Source: Pleurocapsa minor GSE-CHR-MK 17-07R
GTDB lineage: Bacteria; Chloroflexota; Anaerolineae; Aggregatilineales; Phototrophicaceae
DNA: 64,000 bases
NCBI GenBank assembly: GCA_019359125.1
Contig: JAHHHY010000001.1
Location: 248,001-312,000 of the forward strand
Direction of reading: 5' to 3'
The translations under genes and the position numbers were made by a program. Under the pieces are notes generated by a model that was not told where the DNA came from, made no database searches, and saw only the letters and a list, made by a program, of their open reading frames with translations. Shown piece by piece: positions 10,536 to 19,458 of this stretch (position 1 is its first letter; each line of letters begins with the position of its first letter).

Positions 10536-11972
10536 ATGGCACCACAGACGTTATTCGAGAAGGTATGGAACAATCACCTCGTACGGCCGCAGACAGATGA
10601 CCTGCCAGCGGTGCTCTACATTGACCTGCACCTGGTCCACGAGGTCACCAGCCCCCAGGCCTTCACCCAGATGCGCGAGCGCGGCCTGAAAGTGCGCCGC
10701 CCCGACCAGACGCTGGCGACGATGGACCACAGCACGCCGACCACCCCGCGCGGCCTCGACGGGCTGATTCCGGTGACCGACAGCATGGCGCGCGCGCAGC
10801 TGGACGTGATGCGCAAGAACTGCGCCGACTTCGGCATCAAGCTGTTCGACCTGGGCACGCGTAATCAGGGCATTGTGCACGTTATCGGGCCTGAACAGGG
10901 CATCACCCAGCCCGGCATGACGATTGTGTGCGGCGACAGCCACACCAGCACGCACGGCGCGTTTGGCGCGCTGGCATTCGGCATCGGCACCAGCGAAGTC
11001 GCGATGGTGATGGCGACGCAGTGCCTGCTGCAAAACAAGCCCAAGACGATGGCCGTGAAGGTCAATGGTGACCTGCATGCCGGCGTTACGGCCAAGGACA
11101 TCATCCTCGGCATCATCGCCAAGATTGGCGTAGGCGGCGGCACCGGCTACGTGCTGGAATACATGGGTCAGGCCATTCGTGGCATGAGCATGGAAGGCCG
11201 CATGACCATCTGCAATATGTCGATTGAAGGCGGCGCGCGCGCTGGCATGATCGCCCCCGACGAAACGACTTTCCAGTGGGTCAATGGCCGCCCGGCCGCG
11301 CCCAAGGGTGCGGATTTCGATGCTGCCGTGGCCGAATGGCGCAGGCTGCCGTCGGACGAAGGCGCCGAATTTGACGCCGAAGTCACGCTGGAAGCGCATG
11401 AGCTGGTTCCGATGATCACCTACGGTACCAATCCCGGCATGGGCATGCCGATCACCGGCTACGTGCCCGACCCCGATCGTATCCGCGACGTGAGCGAAAA
11501 GCTGGCGATGGACAAGGCGCTCACCTACATGGGCCTGCAGCCGAATGAACAGCTGCTGGGCAAGCAGGTCGACGTGGTGTTCCTGGGCAGCTGCACCAAC
11601 AGCCGCATCGGTGACCTGCGCGAAGCCGCCAAAATCATCCGCGGCCGCAAGGTGGCCGAAGGCGTGCGTATGATGGTCGTGCCCGGCAGCCAGCAGGTGA
11701 AGGCCCAGGCCGAAGCCGAAGGCCTGGACAAGGTATTCAAGGAAGCCGGCGCAGAATGGCGCGAGGCCGGCTGCTCGATGTGCATCGCCATGAACGGCGA
11801 CCAGCTTTCCCCGGGCCAGTATGCCGTCAGCACCAGCAACCGTAACTTTGAAGGTCGCCAGGGCAAGGGCGGGCGTACCTTCCTGGCCAGCCCGCTGACC
11901 GCGGCAGCCACAGCCATCACCGGCCGCGTCACCGACCCGCGCACCATCATCGGCGAAAGGGAATTTGCGTAA
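10536..11972 (+). CDS. leuC: 3-Isopropylmalate dehydratase, large subunit
   Basis: The 478-residue aconitase-family subunit holds a 4Fe-4S cluster and, with LeuD, isomerises 2- to 3-isopropylmalate. Cluster ligands are visible in [13 protein letters not shown] near residue 350 and in [11 protein letters not shown] near 412 (CxxC). Substrate-binding stretches [26 protein letters not shown] (about 130) and TYGTNPGMG are also present. The start follows a GGAGAACAGG tract. leuD begins at the base after its stop codon. Its Fe-S requirement links the operon to the Suf and Mrp genes elsewhere in the window. Confidence 0.96.
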   Translation: MAPQTLFEKVWNNHLVRPQTDDLPAVLYIDLHLVHEVTSPQAFTQMRERGLKVRRPDQTLATMDHSTPTTPRGLDGLIPVTDSMARAQLDVMRKNCADFGIKLFDLGTRNQGIVHVIGPEQGITQPGMTIVCGDSHTSTHGAFGALAFGIGTSEVAMVMATQCLLQNKPKTMAVKVNGDLHAGVTAKDIILGIIAKIGVGGGTGYVLEYMGQAIRGMSMEGRMTICNMSIEGGARAGMIAPDETTFQWVNGRPAAPKGADFDAAVAEWRRLPSDEGAEFDAEVTLEAHELVPMITYGTNPGMGMPITGYVPDPDRIRDVSEKLAMDKALTYMGLQPNEQLLGKQVDVVFLGSCTNSRIGDLREAAKIIRGRKVAEGVRMMVVPGSQQVKAQAEAEGLDKVFKEAGAEWREAGCSMCIAMNGDQLSPGQYAVSTSNRNFEGRQGKGGRTFLASPLTAAATAITGRVTDPRTIIGEREFA

Positions 11973-12587
11973 ATGGAACCGATCAAGACATTCTCCGGCA
12001 AGGTTGTCGCCCTGCCGATCAACGACATTGACACCGACCAAATCATTCCGGCGCGTTACCTGAAAGTAACCGACAAGAATGGCCTCGGCGCGGCCTGCTT
12101 CTCTGACTGGCGCTACGAGAGCGATGGCTCGCCCAAGCCGGAATTTCCGCTGAACAAGCCGGAACACCAGGGCGCGGAAGTGCTCATCGGCGGCCATAAC
12201 TTTGGCTGCGGCAGCTCGCGCGAACATGCCCCGTGGGCGCTGATGGGCGCCGGCTTCAAGGCTGTCATCAGCACCTATTTCGCGGATATCTTCAAGAATA
12301 ATGCGCTGAAGAACGGCTTGCTGCCGGTGGTGGTGGACAAAGACACCCACGAACAGCTCATTAGCCTGGCGCAGGAAGACCCGAACACCCAGGTGACTGT
12401 GAATCTGGCTGAGCAGACGGTGACGCTGCCCGATGGCCGCGAGGTCACATTCCCGATCGACGGCTTCAGCAAGCACTGCCTGCTGAACGGGGTGGATCAG
12501 CTCGGCTATGTGATGGGCCTGGACGACGTGATCAGCGCCTACGAATCGACGCACGCCAAACGCATCAGCACGCTTCAGACCAGCTAG
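11973..12587 (+). CDS. leuD: 3-Isopropylmalate dehydratase, small subunit
   Basis: The 204-residue swivel domain partner of LeuC has the usual length. DIDTDQIIPARYLK near residue 19 and the substrate-loop signature GHNFGCGSSREHAPWAL near 72 are diagnostic. It abuts leuC with no gap, so translation is coupled, and cimA follows after 13 bp. Confidence 0.96.
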   Translation: MEPIKTFSGKVVALPINDIDTDQIIPARYLKVTDKNGLGAACFSDWRYESDGSPKPEFPLNKPEHQGAEVLIGGHNFGCGSSREHAPWALMGAGFKAVISTYFADIFKNNALKNGLLPVVVDKDTHEQLISLAQEDPNTQVTVNLAEQTVTLPDGREVTFPIDGFSKHCLLNGVDQLGYVMGLDDVISAYESTHAKRISTLQTS

Positions 12588-12600
12588 CCGAGGTTCTTGA

Positions 12601-14208
12601 ATGACGCATTCCGCTTCAAAACGCGTTGCCATCTATGATACGACGCTGCGCGACGGCACCCAGCGCGAGGGCATTTCCCTGTCGCTGGCCGACAAACTGC
12701 GCGTGACCGAGCTGCTGGACAACCTGGGCGTCGCCTATATTGAAGGCGGCTGGCCGGGAAGCAATCCAAAGGACGCAGCCTATTTTGAAGCCGTGCGTGA
12801 TCTGCCGCTGAAGCATGCCCGGATTGCCGCTTTCGGCAGCACCTGCCGCAAGAACAGCGATCCGGCCACTGACAGCAACATTCAGGCGCTGGTGGATGCA
12901 CATACGCCGGTCGTCACCGTCGTGGGCAAGACATCGATGCTGCATGTGACCGATGTGCTGCAAACCACGCCGGAAGAAAACCTGCGCATGATCCGCGAGA
13001 GCATCGCCTTTCTGAAGGGGCTGGGCAAAGAAGTCATCTACGATGCCGAGCACTTCTTCGACGGGCTGAAGCTCGATCTGGAATACGCGCTGGAGACGAT
13101 CCGCTCGGCCGTCGAGGGTGGCGCGGATGTCGTCACGCTGTGCGACACCAACGGCGGCTCGATGCCGTGGGAAGTCACACGCTATGTCGATGTCGTCCAG
13201 CAGACATTCCCCGGCGTGCCGCTGGGCATCCATACCCACAACGACAGCGAGCTTGCCGTGGCCAATTCACTGGCCGCGGTGCTGGCCGGCGCAGTGCAGG
13301 TGCAGGGCACGATCAATGGCTATGGCGAACGCTGTGGCAATGCCAACCTGTGCAGCATCATCCCTGACCTGGAGCTGAAGATCGGCGTGCGCTGCCTGCC
13401 GGAAGGCGCGCTGCAAACGCTGACGCACGTCTCGCGTGCCGTGAGTGAAATTGCCAATCTGGCGCCGGACAATCATCTGGCCTATGTGGGCAAGAGTGCC
13501 TTTGCCCACAAGGGCGGCATTCATGTCGCCGCGATTCGGCGCAATGTGGACAGCTATCAGCACATCGCGCCGGAGCTGGTGGGCAACGAGATGCGCGTGC
13601 TGGTGAGCGACCTGTCGGGTCAGGGCAACCTGCTCAGCAAGGCCGAGGAACTGGGGCTGGATGTCTCCAATGCCGAGGCCGTCAAGGTGCTGAATGAAAT
13701 CAAGCATCTGGAAAACGAAGGCTATGTATTTGAAGGTGCGGAGGCCAGTGTTGCCGTGCGCCTGCATCGCGCCCAGCCGGACTATCAGCCGTTATTCACG
13801 CTGATTGACTTCACGACCATTGTCGAGGATCGTCGTCTGCGCGGCTCGGTGGCCGAAGCGATGGTCAAGATTGAGATTGACGGCGAGGTGGTGCACACGG
13901 CCGCTGAAGGCAATGGCCCGGTGAACGCGCTCGACCTGGCCCTGCGCAAGGCGCTCATGCCGCGTTATCCGCAGATTGCCGATTTCCAGCTTGCCGACTA
14001 CAAGGTGCGCATCCTGGACAGCGGCAGCGGCACGGCGGCCACCACCCGCGTGCTGATCGATACGCAGAGTGGTTCGCGCCGCTGGAGCAGCGTCGGCGCG
14101 GGCGAGAATATCATCCGGGCAAGCTGGCTGGCGCTGGTCGACAGCGTGGAATACGGCATTCGGCTGGCGTCTGATCAGCCGGAGCTGAAGCCGGAAGCCC
14201 AGCACTAA
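12601..14208 (+). CDS. cimA: (R)-citramalate synthase
   Basis: This 535-residue LeuA relative makes citramalate from pyruvate and acetyl-CoA, feeding isoleucine synthesis without threonine dehydratase. It opens IYDTTLRDGTQREGISLSLADK and has EGGWPGSNPKD near residue 45, a signature of CimA and not LeuA. Metal-binding HTHNDSELAVANS is near 217, and the C-terminal regulatory domain spans about 400-520. LeuA and CimA in one operon argue for a pyruvate-based isoleucine route using the same LeuCD and LeuB; this pathway reading is inference. A strong hairpin follows before leuB. Confidence 0.93.
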   Translation: MTHSASKRVAIYDTTLRDGTQREGISLSLADKLRVTELLDNLGVAYIEGGWPGSNPKDAAYFEAVRDLPLKHARIAAFGSTCRKNSDPATDSNIQALVDAHTPVVTVVGKTSMLHVTDVLQTTPEENLRMIRESIAFLKGLGKEVIYDAEHFFDGLKLDLEYALETIRSAVEGGADVVTLCDTNGGSMPWEVTRYVDVVQQTFPGVPLGIHTHNDSELAVANSLAAVLAGAVQVQGTINGYGERCGNANLCSIIPDLELKIGVRCLPEGALQTLTHVSRAVSEIANLAPDNHLAYVGKSAFAHKGGIHVAAIRRNVDSYQHIAPELVGNEMRVLVSDLSGQGNLLSKAEELGLDVSNAEAVKVLNEIKHLENEGYVFEGAEASVAVRLHRAQPDYQPLFTLIDFTTIVEDRRLRGSVAEAMVKIEIDGEVVHTAAEGNGPVNALDLALRKALMPRYPQIADFQLADYKVRILDSGSGTAATTRVLIDTQSGSRRWSSVGAGENIIRASWLALVDSVEYGIRLASDQPELKPEAQH

Positions 14209-14221
14209 AACGATTCTGAAA

Positions 14222-14264
14222 GCGGCCTGCACAGGTGACTCATTTGTGCGGGCCGCGTGTTTTT
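14222..14264 (+). terminator. Hairpin with T tract between cimA and leuB
   Basis: A 12-bp stem (GCGGCCTGCACA at 14222-14233 with TGTGCGGGCCGC at 14245-14256, one G-T pair) is followed by GTGTTTTTAT. It lies inside the leu operon, so it probably attenuates leuB expression or marks the end of a longer transcript with leuB partly independent. Confidence 0.7.
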
Positions 14265-14286
14265 ATCTCTTGCAAAAAGGTGTGCC

Positions 14287-15348
14287 ATGAAAGCAAAGAT
14301 TGCGGTGCTGGCCGGAGACGGTATCGGCATTGAAGTGACTGCCGCCGCTGTGCAGGTGCTGGAGAAAGTCGCCAGCAAATACAACCACGAATTCTCGTTT
14401 GAGGAAGGCCTGATCGGCGGCATCGCCATCGATACGACGGGCACGGCCTTGCCAGACGAGACCATCGCCATGTGCGAAGGCACCCAGGCGATTCTGCTGG
14501 GCGCCGTAGGCGGCTACAAGTGGGACAATCCGTCGGCCAAAGTGCGCCCGGAGCAGGGCCTGCTGAAGATTCGCAAGCACTTTGACCTGTTTGCTAATCT
14601 GCGCCCGGTGAAGACGTATCCCGCGCTGGCCGGCTTTACGCCGCTGCGCCCTGACCTGCTGGAAGGCGTGGATATGCTGTTCATTCGCGAGCTGACAGGC
14701 GGCATCTACTTTGGGGATCGCGGCGAACAGGGCGATGGCGACCACGCCTTCGACACTGAAAATTACTCAGTGGCCGAAGTGCAGCGCGTGGCGCAGGTCG
14801 CATTTACCGCCGCACAGGGCCGCCGCAAGAAAGTCACGTCAGTGGACAAGGCGAATGTGCTGGCGACTTATCGGCTGTGGCGCAAGACCGTGACCGCCTT
14901 GCATGACGATTATGCTGACGTGCAGCTTGATCACATTCTTGTCGATGCGATGACCATGTATCTGATGACGCGCCCCGCGTCGTTTGACGTGATTGTGGCC
15001 AGCAACATGTTTGGCGACATCCTGACTGATGAGGCCTCGGTGCTGGCGGGTTCGCTGGGGATGCTTCCCAGCGCCTCGATCAATGGCAGCAGCATGGGCC
15101 TGTACGAGCCCTGCCACGGCAGCGCGCCTGACATTGCAGGACAGGGCAAGGCGAACCCGATCGGGTCGATCCTCAGCGCCGCGATGCTGCTGCGCTACAG
15201 CCTGAATCTGTCGTATGAGGCGGAAGTCGTGGAACGTGCCGTGGATTCTGCACTGGACGCTGGTGCCCGTACCGCTGATATCGCCCCACGTGGCGCGGGC
15301 TTTGTCAGCACGACCGAACTGACCCAGACCATCATCGACGCGCTGTAA
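14287..15348 (+). CDS. leuB: 3-Isopropylmalate dehydrogenase
   Basis: This 353-residue NAD-dependent enzyme oxidises and decarboxylates 3-isopropylmalate. AVLAGDGIGIEVT opens the protein, RPEQGLLKIRKHFDLFANLRP is near residue 95, FIRELTGGIYFG near 130 carries the substrate-loop Arg, and the metal ligands lie in DAMTMYL and FGDILTDEAS. The C-terminal NAD motif PCHGSAPDIAGQGKANPIG is clear. ATG 14287 is chosen over an in-frame upstream TTG because AAAAAGG lies just before it. It is the last gene of the operon and ends at a bidirectional terminator. Confidence 0.96.
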   Translation: MKAKIAVLAGDGIGIEVTAAAVQVLEKVASKYNHEFSFEEGLIGGIAIDTTGTALPDETIAMCEGTQAILLGAVGGYKWDNPSAKVRPEQGLLKIRKHFDLFANLRPVKTYPALAGFTPLRPDLLEGVDMLFIRELTGGIYFGDRGEQGDGDHAFDTENYSVAEVQRVAQVAFTAAQGRRKKVTSVDKANVLATYRLWRKTVTALHDDYADVQLDHILVDAMTMYLMTRPASFDVIVASNMFGDILTDEASVLAGSLGMLPSASINGSSMGLYEPCHGSAPDIAGQGKANPIGSILSAAMLLRYSLNLSYEAEVVERAVDSALDAGARTADIAPRGAGFVSTTELTQTIIDAL

Positions 15349-15370
15349 TCGGCGCGGGTTTCCAGATAGC

Positions 15371-15410
15371 AAAAGCGTGCCCTATTGTGTTTAGAGGGCA
15401 CGCTTTTTTT
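15371..15410. terminator. Bidirectional terminator between leuB and the Clp-N/kinase gene
   Basis: AAAAGCGTGCCCT (15371-15383) pairs perfectly with AGGGCACGCTTTT (15395-15407) around an 11-nt loop, with T runs on both strands. It separates two convergent genes. Confidence 0.92.
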
Positions 15411-15414
15411 ATTG

Positions 15415-17322
15415 CTACAGCAGTGCAGATTGGCCAGAGCGCAGCGTGTCATCAGTACTGCCGCTGTGGGATTCAAGCTGGCGCATGGCGTAGGCAGCCA
15501 GCAGGAAAGACGCTCGTCGTGCCCCGTGAGGCAGGGTGTCCCACAGCGCGGCACGCAGGGCCGTAAATGCCAGGCTGAGGAAATATTCGCCCCATTCCTG
15601 CCGGTCCGCCAGCATGCCTGAGACCACGCTGCGCACGGCTCCAATCGGCTGTAATTCCAGGTCCACTGGGGGCTGTTTGTCGGCCGGACTCAACGATGCG
15701 ATACGCTCCACAACGCTCAATGCATCCGCCCATGTGCTGCCAGATTTGGGGCTGATCTGCTGATTGAGCAGGCTCACCTCCAGGCACGCCCAGTCAAACA
15801 GGCTGTGCCCTGTGCGCGCCTGGGCAAAATCGATCAGGAAGGCGGTGCTGCGTCGCCCCACCATGATGTTGCCCGCGTGCATGTCGCCATGAATCTTGCA
15901 CATGGTGCCGCGAATCGTGCGGTCGAGCAGCGCATCATAGGCCAGCAGCGGATTAGGCAACTGCATGCCATTGGCCAGTGCCCCGATAGTGGGCGCTTCC
16001 AGCTTGAATTCTGGCGAGAGCTGCACGATCGACATACGCATCATTTCGTCTCGCGTGCGCCAGATGCTTCCGGTCAGCCGCTCGACGACTTCTCCGCGGA
16101 AATGGGCATCCTGGGCCAGATTCACGCCGCTGATCTCGATCTTGTAGGCGCGTTTGCCCGATTCAGACCCGCGCCCATTCGATACCATAACAGTCGACTG
16201 GTCACGGCTGACGCGGTGCACAGTGAAGCCTTCGACATGCACGACTGAACCGAAATCGAGCGCGCGCACCGAGCCGCGTCGAATCGGATCGCGCAGCGTC
16301 ATCACGACTTTGTCGCTGGCGTCGCTGGTTTCCAGCGTCAGCAGCGGGGGCAGTAGCCAGTCATATTCCGTCCACACCTGAAAGCGGTATGGGCGCGTCT
16401 GCATCCACCACGTCTTGCCGAATGACGGGAATAATTCGCCCTGAATCCAGATGCCCAGTTCATCGGGCGGCATTGTCGCCAGCGTGCTGGCCAGGTCGCG
16501 CGGCTCGCCGTCATCGCCCACGATAAACGTATATTTCAGGCCGGCCAGGTCGCTGCCGTCCAGCGTCGCCGGCTTATCTTCCAGGCGGGCGGTCTGCTGG
16601 GGCAGCGTCACGCGGATCTGGCTGTCATAGCGCTGCGCCTCGTCGAGGATCTTGTCGGCATGGTCCAGCTTGACCACCACCGCAGCGTCTTTCATACCCT
16701 CGGTGTCCGTCGGCGTGACGACCAGCACGATGGCAGAGGTGAAGCCGCCCGTGAGCTGGCGCTCGATGGTGATGCGCTGCGATCCATGAAACAGCTTGCG
16801 CAGGATGCGATAATGCGGGTCCTGCAAGGGCGTGATGACCTCGTAGTGCGGCCCGTAGTCGATGTGCAGTGCGGGTGCAGAGATGACGGAAGCTGTCGTT
16901 CTGGGGGGCAGCTGCTCCAGCGTTGCTAGCGCCTCGCGCGTGATGCCAAAATGGCCAAGCACGCGAATCGGGATGCTGTCGTTTTCCTCGAAAATGGCTT
17001 CCAGCAGCTCTTTTTCGCCAATTTCCTTTTTGCCGGCGCTCAGCGCGATATCGTTGGCGATGCCCAGCACAGTCTCGGCACGTGGGGTATAGGGAACGCC
17101 GGTGAAAGTGCGCTGAGAGGTGCCTTTGCCGGTGCGCCGGCGTATCGCGTCGATGACGTATTCCACAGGCAGTCCGTGCATTTCGATCAGGCGTGCGGCC
17201 AGCCCGCTGCCCAGTTCCAGCATGCCGATGAACAGGTGCTCCACGCCGATGAAGTAATGCTTCATGCGGAAGCTTTCCTGTCGGGCGCTGATCTGAATGT
17301 CTTTCAAGGTGAGGATGCTCAT
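15415..17322 (-). CDS. Clp-N domain fused to a kinase/phosphotransferase-like domain
   Basis: A 635-residue cytoplasmic protein. Residues 1-140 form a double Clp N-terminal repeat (FRMKHYFIGVEHLFIGMLE, and again around GEKELLEAIF), the adaptor and substrate-binding module of ClpA/ClpC, but no AAA+ ATPase follows. From about 170 on it resembles a protein-kinase or aminoglycoside-phosphotransferase fold: glycine loop LTGGFTSA (190-197), candidate lysine in VVVKL (218), catalytic loop HGDMHAGN (478-485) and metal motif LIDFA (496-500). Roughly 320-430 looks like a beta-rich insert in the kinase core. It resembles the kinase-like ternary complex-associated domains described in NTP-dependent conflict systems, though I cannot run a profile to confirm. 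It starts 3 bp after the stop of an FHA gene, so the two form one operon. Confidence 0.7.
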   Translation of the reverse strand: MSILTLKDIQISARQESFRMKHYFIGVEHLFIGMLELGSGLAARLIEMHGLPVEYVIDAIRRRTGKGTSQRTFTGVPYTPRAETVLGIANDIALSAGKKEIGEKELLEAIFEENDSIPIRVLGHFGITREALATLEQLPPRTTASVISAPALHIDYGPHYEVITPLQDPHYRILRKLFHGSQRITIERQLTGGFTSAIVLVVTPTDTEGMKDAAVVVKLDHADKILDEAQRYDSQIRVTLPQQTARLEDKPATLDGSDLAGLKYTFIVGDDGEPRDLASTLATMPPDELGIWIQGELFPSFGKTWWMQTRPYRFQVWTEYDWLLPPLLTLETSDASDKVVMTLRDPIRRGSVRALDFGSVVHVEGFTVHRVSRDQSTVMVSNGRGSESGKRAYKIEISGVNLAQDAHFRGEVVERLTGSIWRTRDEMMRMSIVQLSPEFKLEAPTIGALANGMQLPNPLLAYDALLDRTIRGTMCKIHGDMHAGNIMVGRRSTAFLIDFAQARTGHSLFDWACLEVSLLNQQISPKSGSTWADALSVVERIASLSPADKQPPVDLELQPIGAVRSVVSGMLADRQEWGEYFLSLAFTALRAALWDTLPHGARRASFLLAAYAMRQLESHSGSTDDTLRSGQSALL

Positions 17323-17325
17323 GCT

Positions 17326-17709
17326 TTACTCGCTCGACTGCAGGCGAAACCAGGTGCGACCCACGCGAAATAACTGACCGATGCCCAGCGGCACGGTCCC
17401 GCTGACGCGCACATCGTCGTCGCGGCCGTTCTCGATGTAGGTGCCATTTTTGCTGTCGCAGTCTTTCAGCGTCCAGGCCGTGCCATCATGGATGATCTGG
17501 GCATGATCGCGTGACGCAAAGCTGTCATAGCGCAGCCACACGGCATTTTCTTCCCGCCGCCCCAGGCCAAGGATCCATTTTCCGTTTTCGGTCTGACCGT
17601 CTGTGTCTGTGGACAATACGAGCAGCTTGCCGTCCTCGATGCTGCTCATAAACATGATTGCGATGGAGTATTCCATAGGCTCAAAAATCCGCGCGCTGCG
17701 CCCGATCAT
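17326..17709 (-). CDS. FHA domain protein
   Basis: A 127-residue protein that is almost entirely one forkhead-associated domain. The phosphothreonine-binding signature is intact: LGRREEN at 48-54, SRDHA at 66-70 and DSKNGTY at 85-91. FHA domains bind pThr peptides. The next gene in the operon encodes a kinase-like protein, so this could be its reader or substrate adaptor; that is inference. A -10 hexamer TATACT lies exactly 7 nt before the ATG, so the mRNA is probably leaderless. Confidence 0.85.
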   Translation of the reverse strand: MIGRSARIFEPMEYSIAIMFMSSIEDGKLLVLSTDTDGQTENGKWILGLGRREENAVWLRYDSFASRDHAQIIHDGTAWTLKDCDSKNGTYIENGRDDDVRVSGTVPLGIGQLFRVGRTWFRLQSSE

Positions 17710-17716
17710 TCATCCT

Positions 17717-17722
17717 AGTATA
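17717..17722 (-). promoter_or_regulatory. -10 box of the FHA/Clp-N operon, leaderless start
   Basis: TATACT on the minus strand (plus-strand 17717-17722) is followed by 7 nt and then the ATG of the FHA gene. No good -35 and no properly spaced SD are seen. The predicted start site falls at or next to the initiation codon. Confidence 0.45.
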
Positions 17723-17758
17723 GCCGGAATCACGATTGTTCACCTGAGGCTGATACGC

Positions 17759-17787
17759 TTGACCAGCAGGGGGGAGTGTGCTATTGT
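17759..17787 (+). promoter_or_regulatory. Promoter for the SAM riboswitch-metB transcript
   Basis: TTGACC (17759-17764), a 17-bp spacer and TATTGT (17782-17787), with TGC directly before the -10 (extended -10). The aptamer begins about 34 bp downstream. Confidence 0.6.
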
Positions 17788-17820
17788 TTTCAGCAGCACT
17801 TTGACAACCCCATAAGCGAA

Positions 17821-17925
17821 ACTCTTATCAAGAGCGGTGGAGGGATCGGCCCTACGAAACCGCGGCAACCCCTGATGCGTCGGGAAGGTGCCAACTCCGG
17901 CAGAGATGTCTGACAGATGAGATGA
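17821..17925 (+). promoter_or_regulatory. SAM-I (S-box) riboswitch aptamer
   Basis: The S-box core is intact: CTTATCAAGAG, then GGTGGAGGGA, GGCCCTACGAAACC, CGGCAACC and a closing GATGAGAT. P1 forms between 17822-17829 and 17917-17924. It senses S-adenosylmethionine. A terminator follows at 17962-17991, so high SAM should stop transcription before metB. A further 7-bp hairpin ACCTTGA/TCAAGGT lies between aptamer and terminator. Confidence 0.95.
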
Positions 17926-17961
17926 ACCTTGAAGTGTTGTATGAATTCTCAAGGTCAATCT

Positions 17962-17993
17962 AAAAAGACTTCCCTGCGAAGTCTTTTTTTATT
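17962..17993 (+). terminator. Riboswitch-controlled terminator before metB
   Basis: AAAAAGACTTC pairs with GAAGTCTTTTT around a CCTGC loop, then TTTTATT. It is the expression platform of the upstream SAM-I aptamer. Confidence 0.9.
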
Positions 17994-18065
17994 TCAAATC
18001 CACGAGAGTCGCGCGTTGGTGGCAGTGCAAATTGTCGGTTTAGATGATAAAGGGACAATGCCAGG

Positions 18066-19367
18066 ATGGATGCACACTTGAATGATCTGCTGAATGGTCG
18101 CGGCCAGGAAGACCGCAACGAATCCGGCTCCAGCACCCGCGCGGTGCATGGTGGGGCACGCCGCAATAAGGCGTTCAACAGCCTGACCGAGCCGGTGGTG
18201 CAGACGGCCACCTATACCTTCCGCGACACGCAGGACCTGATCGACTTCATGGAGCGCAAGACCTGGGGCGACGGCGACGACCGCGAGGAATACGGCCGCT
18301 ATGGCAACCCGACGGTGACCGCCGTGGAGCGCAAGCTGGCCGCGCTGGATGGCGGCGACGATGCCGTGCTGTACAGCTCCGGCATGAATGCGGTCACCAG
18401 CGTGCTGCTGACCATTCTGCCTGCGGGCGCGCACATCATCATGACCGATGACTGTTACCGCCGCACGCGCCAGTTCTGCCTGACGTACCTGAAGCGATTC
18501 GGCATCGAGACGAGCGTGGTGCCGATGGGCGATTACGAGGCCATGGAAGCGGCCATCATCCCCAAAAAGACGCGCATCATCATCTCCGAAAGCCCGACCA
18601 ACCCGTATCTGCGCATTGCTGATATCGAGCGGGTGGCCGCGCTGGGCAAGAAGCATAAGGTGCTCACCCTGATTGACAGCACGTTTGCGACGCCGATCAA
18701 TCAGCGTCCGCTGGACTGGGGCATCGACCTGGTGATGCACAGCGCGACCAAGTATCTCAGCGGCCATAACGACATCCTGGTGGGCGTGGTCACCGGCCGT
18801 GGCGACCGCATCAAGGCGCTGCGCGATTCACGCGGCGTGCTGGGCGGCGTGGTCGACCCGCATGCTGCCTATCTGCTCGACCGCGGCATCAAGACGCTGG
18901 GCGTGCGCATGGGCCAGCAGAATGCCAATGCGCTGGCTGTGGCGCAGTTCCTGGAGACGCATCCGGCCATTGAGCGCGTGTGGTACCCCGGCTTGGCTTC
19001 GCACCCGGACCATGCGGTGGCGGCCGAGCAGATGAGCGGCTTCGGCGGCGTCGTGACGTTCGAGGTGAAAGGTGACCTGAAAATCACCAGCGATTTCATC
19101 GACCGCCTGCGTATCCCATATATTGCGCCCAGCCTCGGCGGCGTCGAGAGCCTGATCGAGCAGCCTGCGCTGATGAGCTACTATGAGAAGACGACCGAGG
19201 AACGGCTCGCGCTGGGCATGAAGGACAATCTGGTGCGCTTCGCCGTCGGCATCGAGGATACAGACGACCTGCTGGAAGATCTGGAACAGGCGCTCAGCGG
19301 CGTGCCGGTCTATCAGACGCACGTACGCCAGCTTAATGACCTGTGGGAGAAGCGTTTCAGGACGTAA
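18066..19367 (+). CDS. metB: Cystathionine gamma-synthase (trans-sulfuration enzyme)
   Basis: A 433-residue Cys/Met-metabolism PLP enzyme. EYGRYGNPTVTAVE near residue 77, YSSGMNAV near 102, SESPTNPYLRIADI near 178 and HSATKYLSGHNDI near 226 with the PLP lysine are all conserved. The sequence is closest in appearance to cystathionine gamma-synthases (plant-like EYGRYGNPT). O-acetylhomoserine sulfhydrylase or cystathionine beta-lyase activity cannot be excluded from sequence alone. The SAM-I riboswitch upstream fits a methionine-synthesis role. It is followed by a terminator and by thrC in convergent orientation. Confidence 0.88.
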   Translation: MDAHLNDLLNGRGQEDRNESGSSTRAVHGGARRNKAFNSLTEPVVQTATYTFRDTQDLIDFMERKTWGDGDDREEYGRYGNPTVTAVERKLAALDGGDDAVLYSSGMNAVTSVLLTILPAGAHIIMTDDCYRRTRQFCLTYLKRFGIETSVVPMGDYEAMEAAIIPKKTRIIISESPTNPYLRIADIERVAALGKKHKVLTLIDSTFATPINQRPLDWGIDLVMHSATKYLSGHNDILVGVVTGRGDRIKALRDSRGVLGGVVDPHAAYLLDRGIKTLGVRMGQQNANALAVAQFLETHPAIERVWYPGLASHPDHAVAAEQMSGFGGVVTFEVKGDLKITSDFIDRLRIPYIAPSLGGVESLIEQPALMSYYEKTTEERLALGMKDNLVRFAVGIEDTDDLLEDLEQALSGVPVYQTHVRQLNDLWEKRFRT

Positions 19368-19396
19368 AACAGTCTCGACACCTATGCTATATGATC

Positions 19397-19441
19397 AAAA
19401 TAAAGAAAGGACAGGGAGTCGCGACCTGTCCTTTCTTTATT
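19397..19441. terminator. Bidirectional terminator between metB and thrC
   Basis: AATAAAGAAAGGACAGG pairs with CCTGTCCTTTCTTTATT around a short GC-rich loop; A and T runs make it usable from both sides. Confidence 0.9.
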
Positions 19442-19458
19442 GGCCACAACAGCGCAGA

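Noticed and set aside
10551-12632. A 693-codon minus-strand open frame opposite leuC/leuD
   Set aside because: It mirrors the GC-rich third positions of leuC and leuD, has no recognisable domain, and the plus-strand genes are unambiguous.
15415-17322. ClpC/ClpA ATPase fragment
   Set aside because: After the Clp-N repeats there is no Walker A/B AAA+ module; a kinase-like domain of full length follows, so it is not a truncated Clp ATPase.
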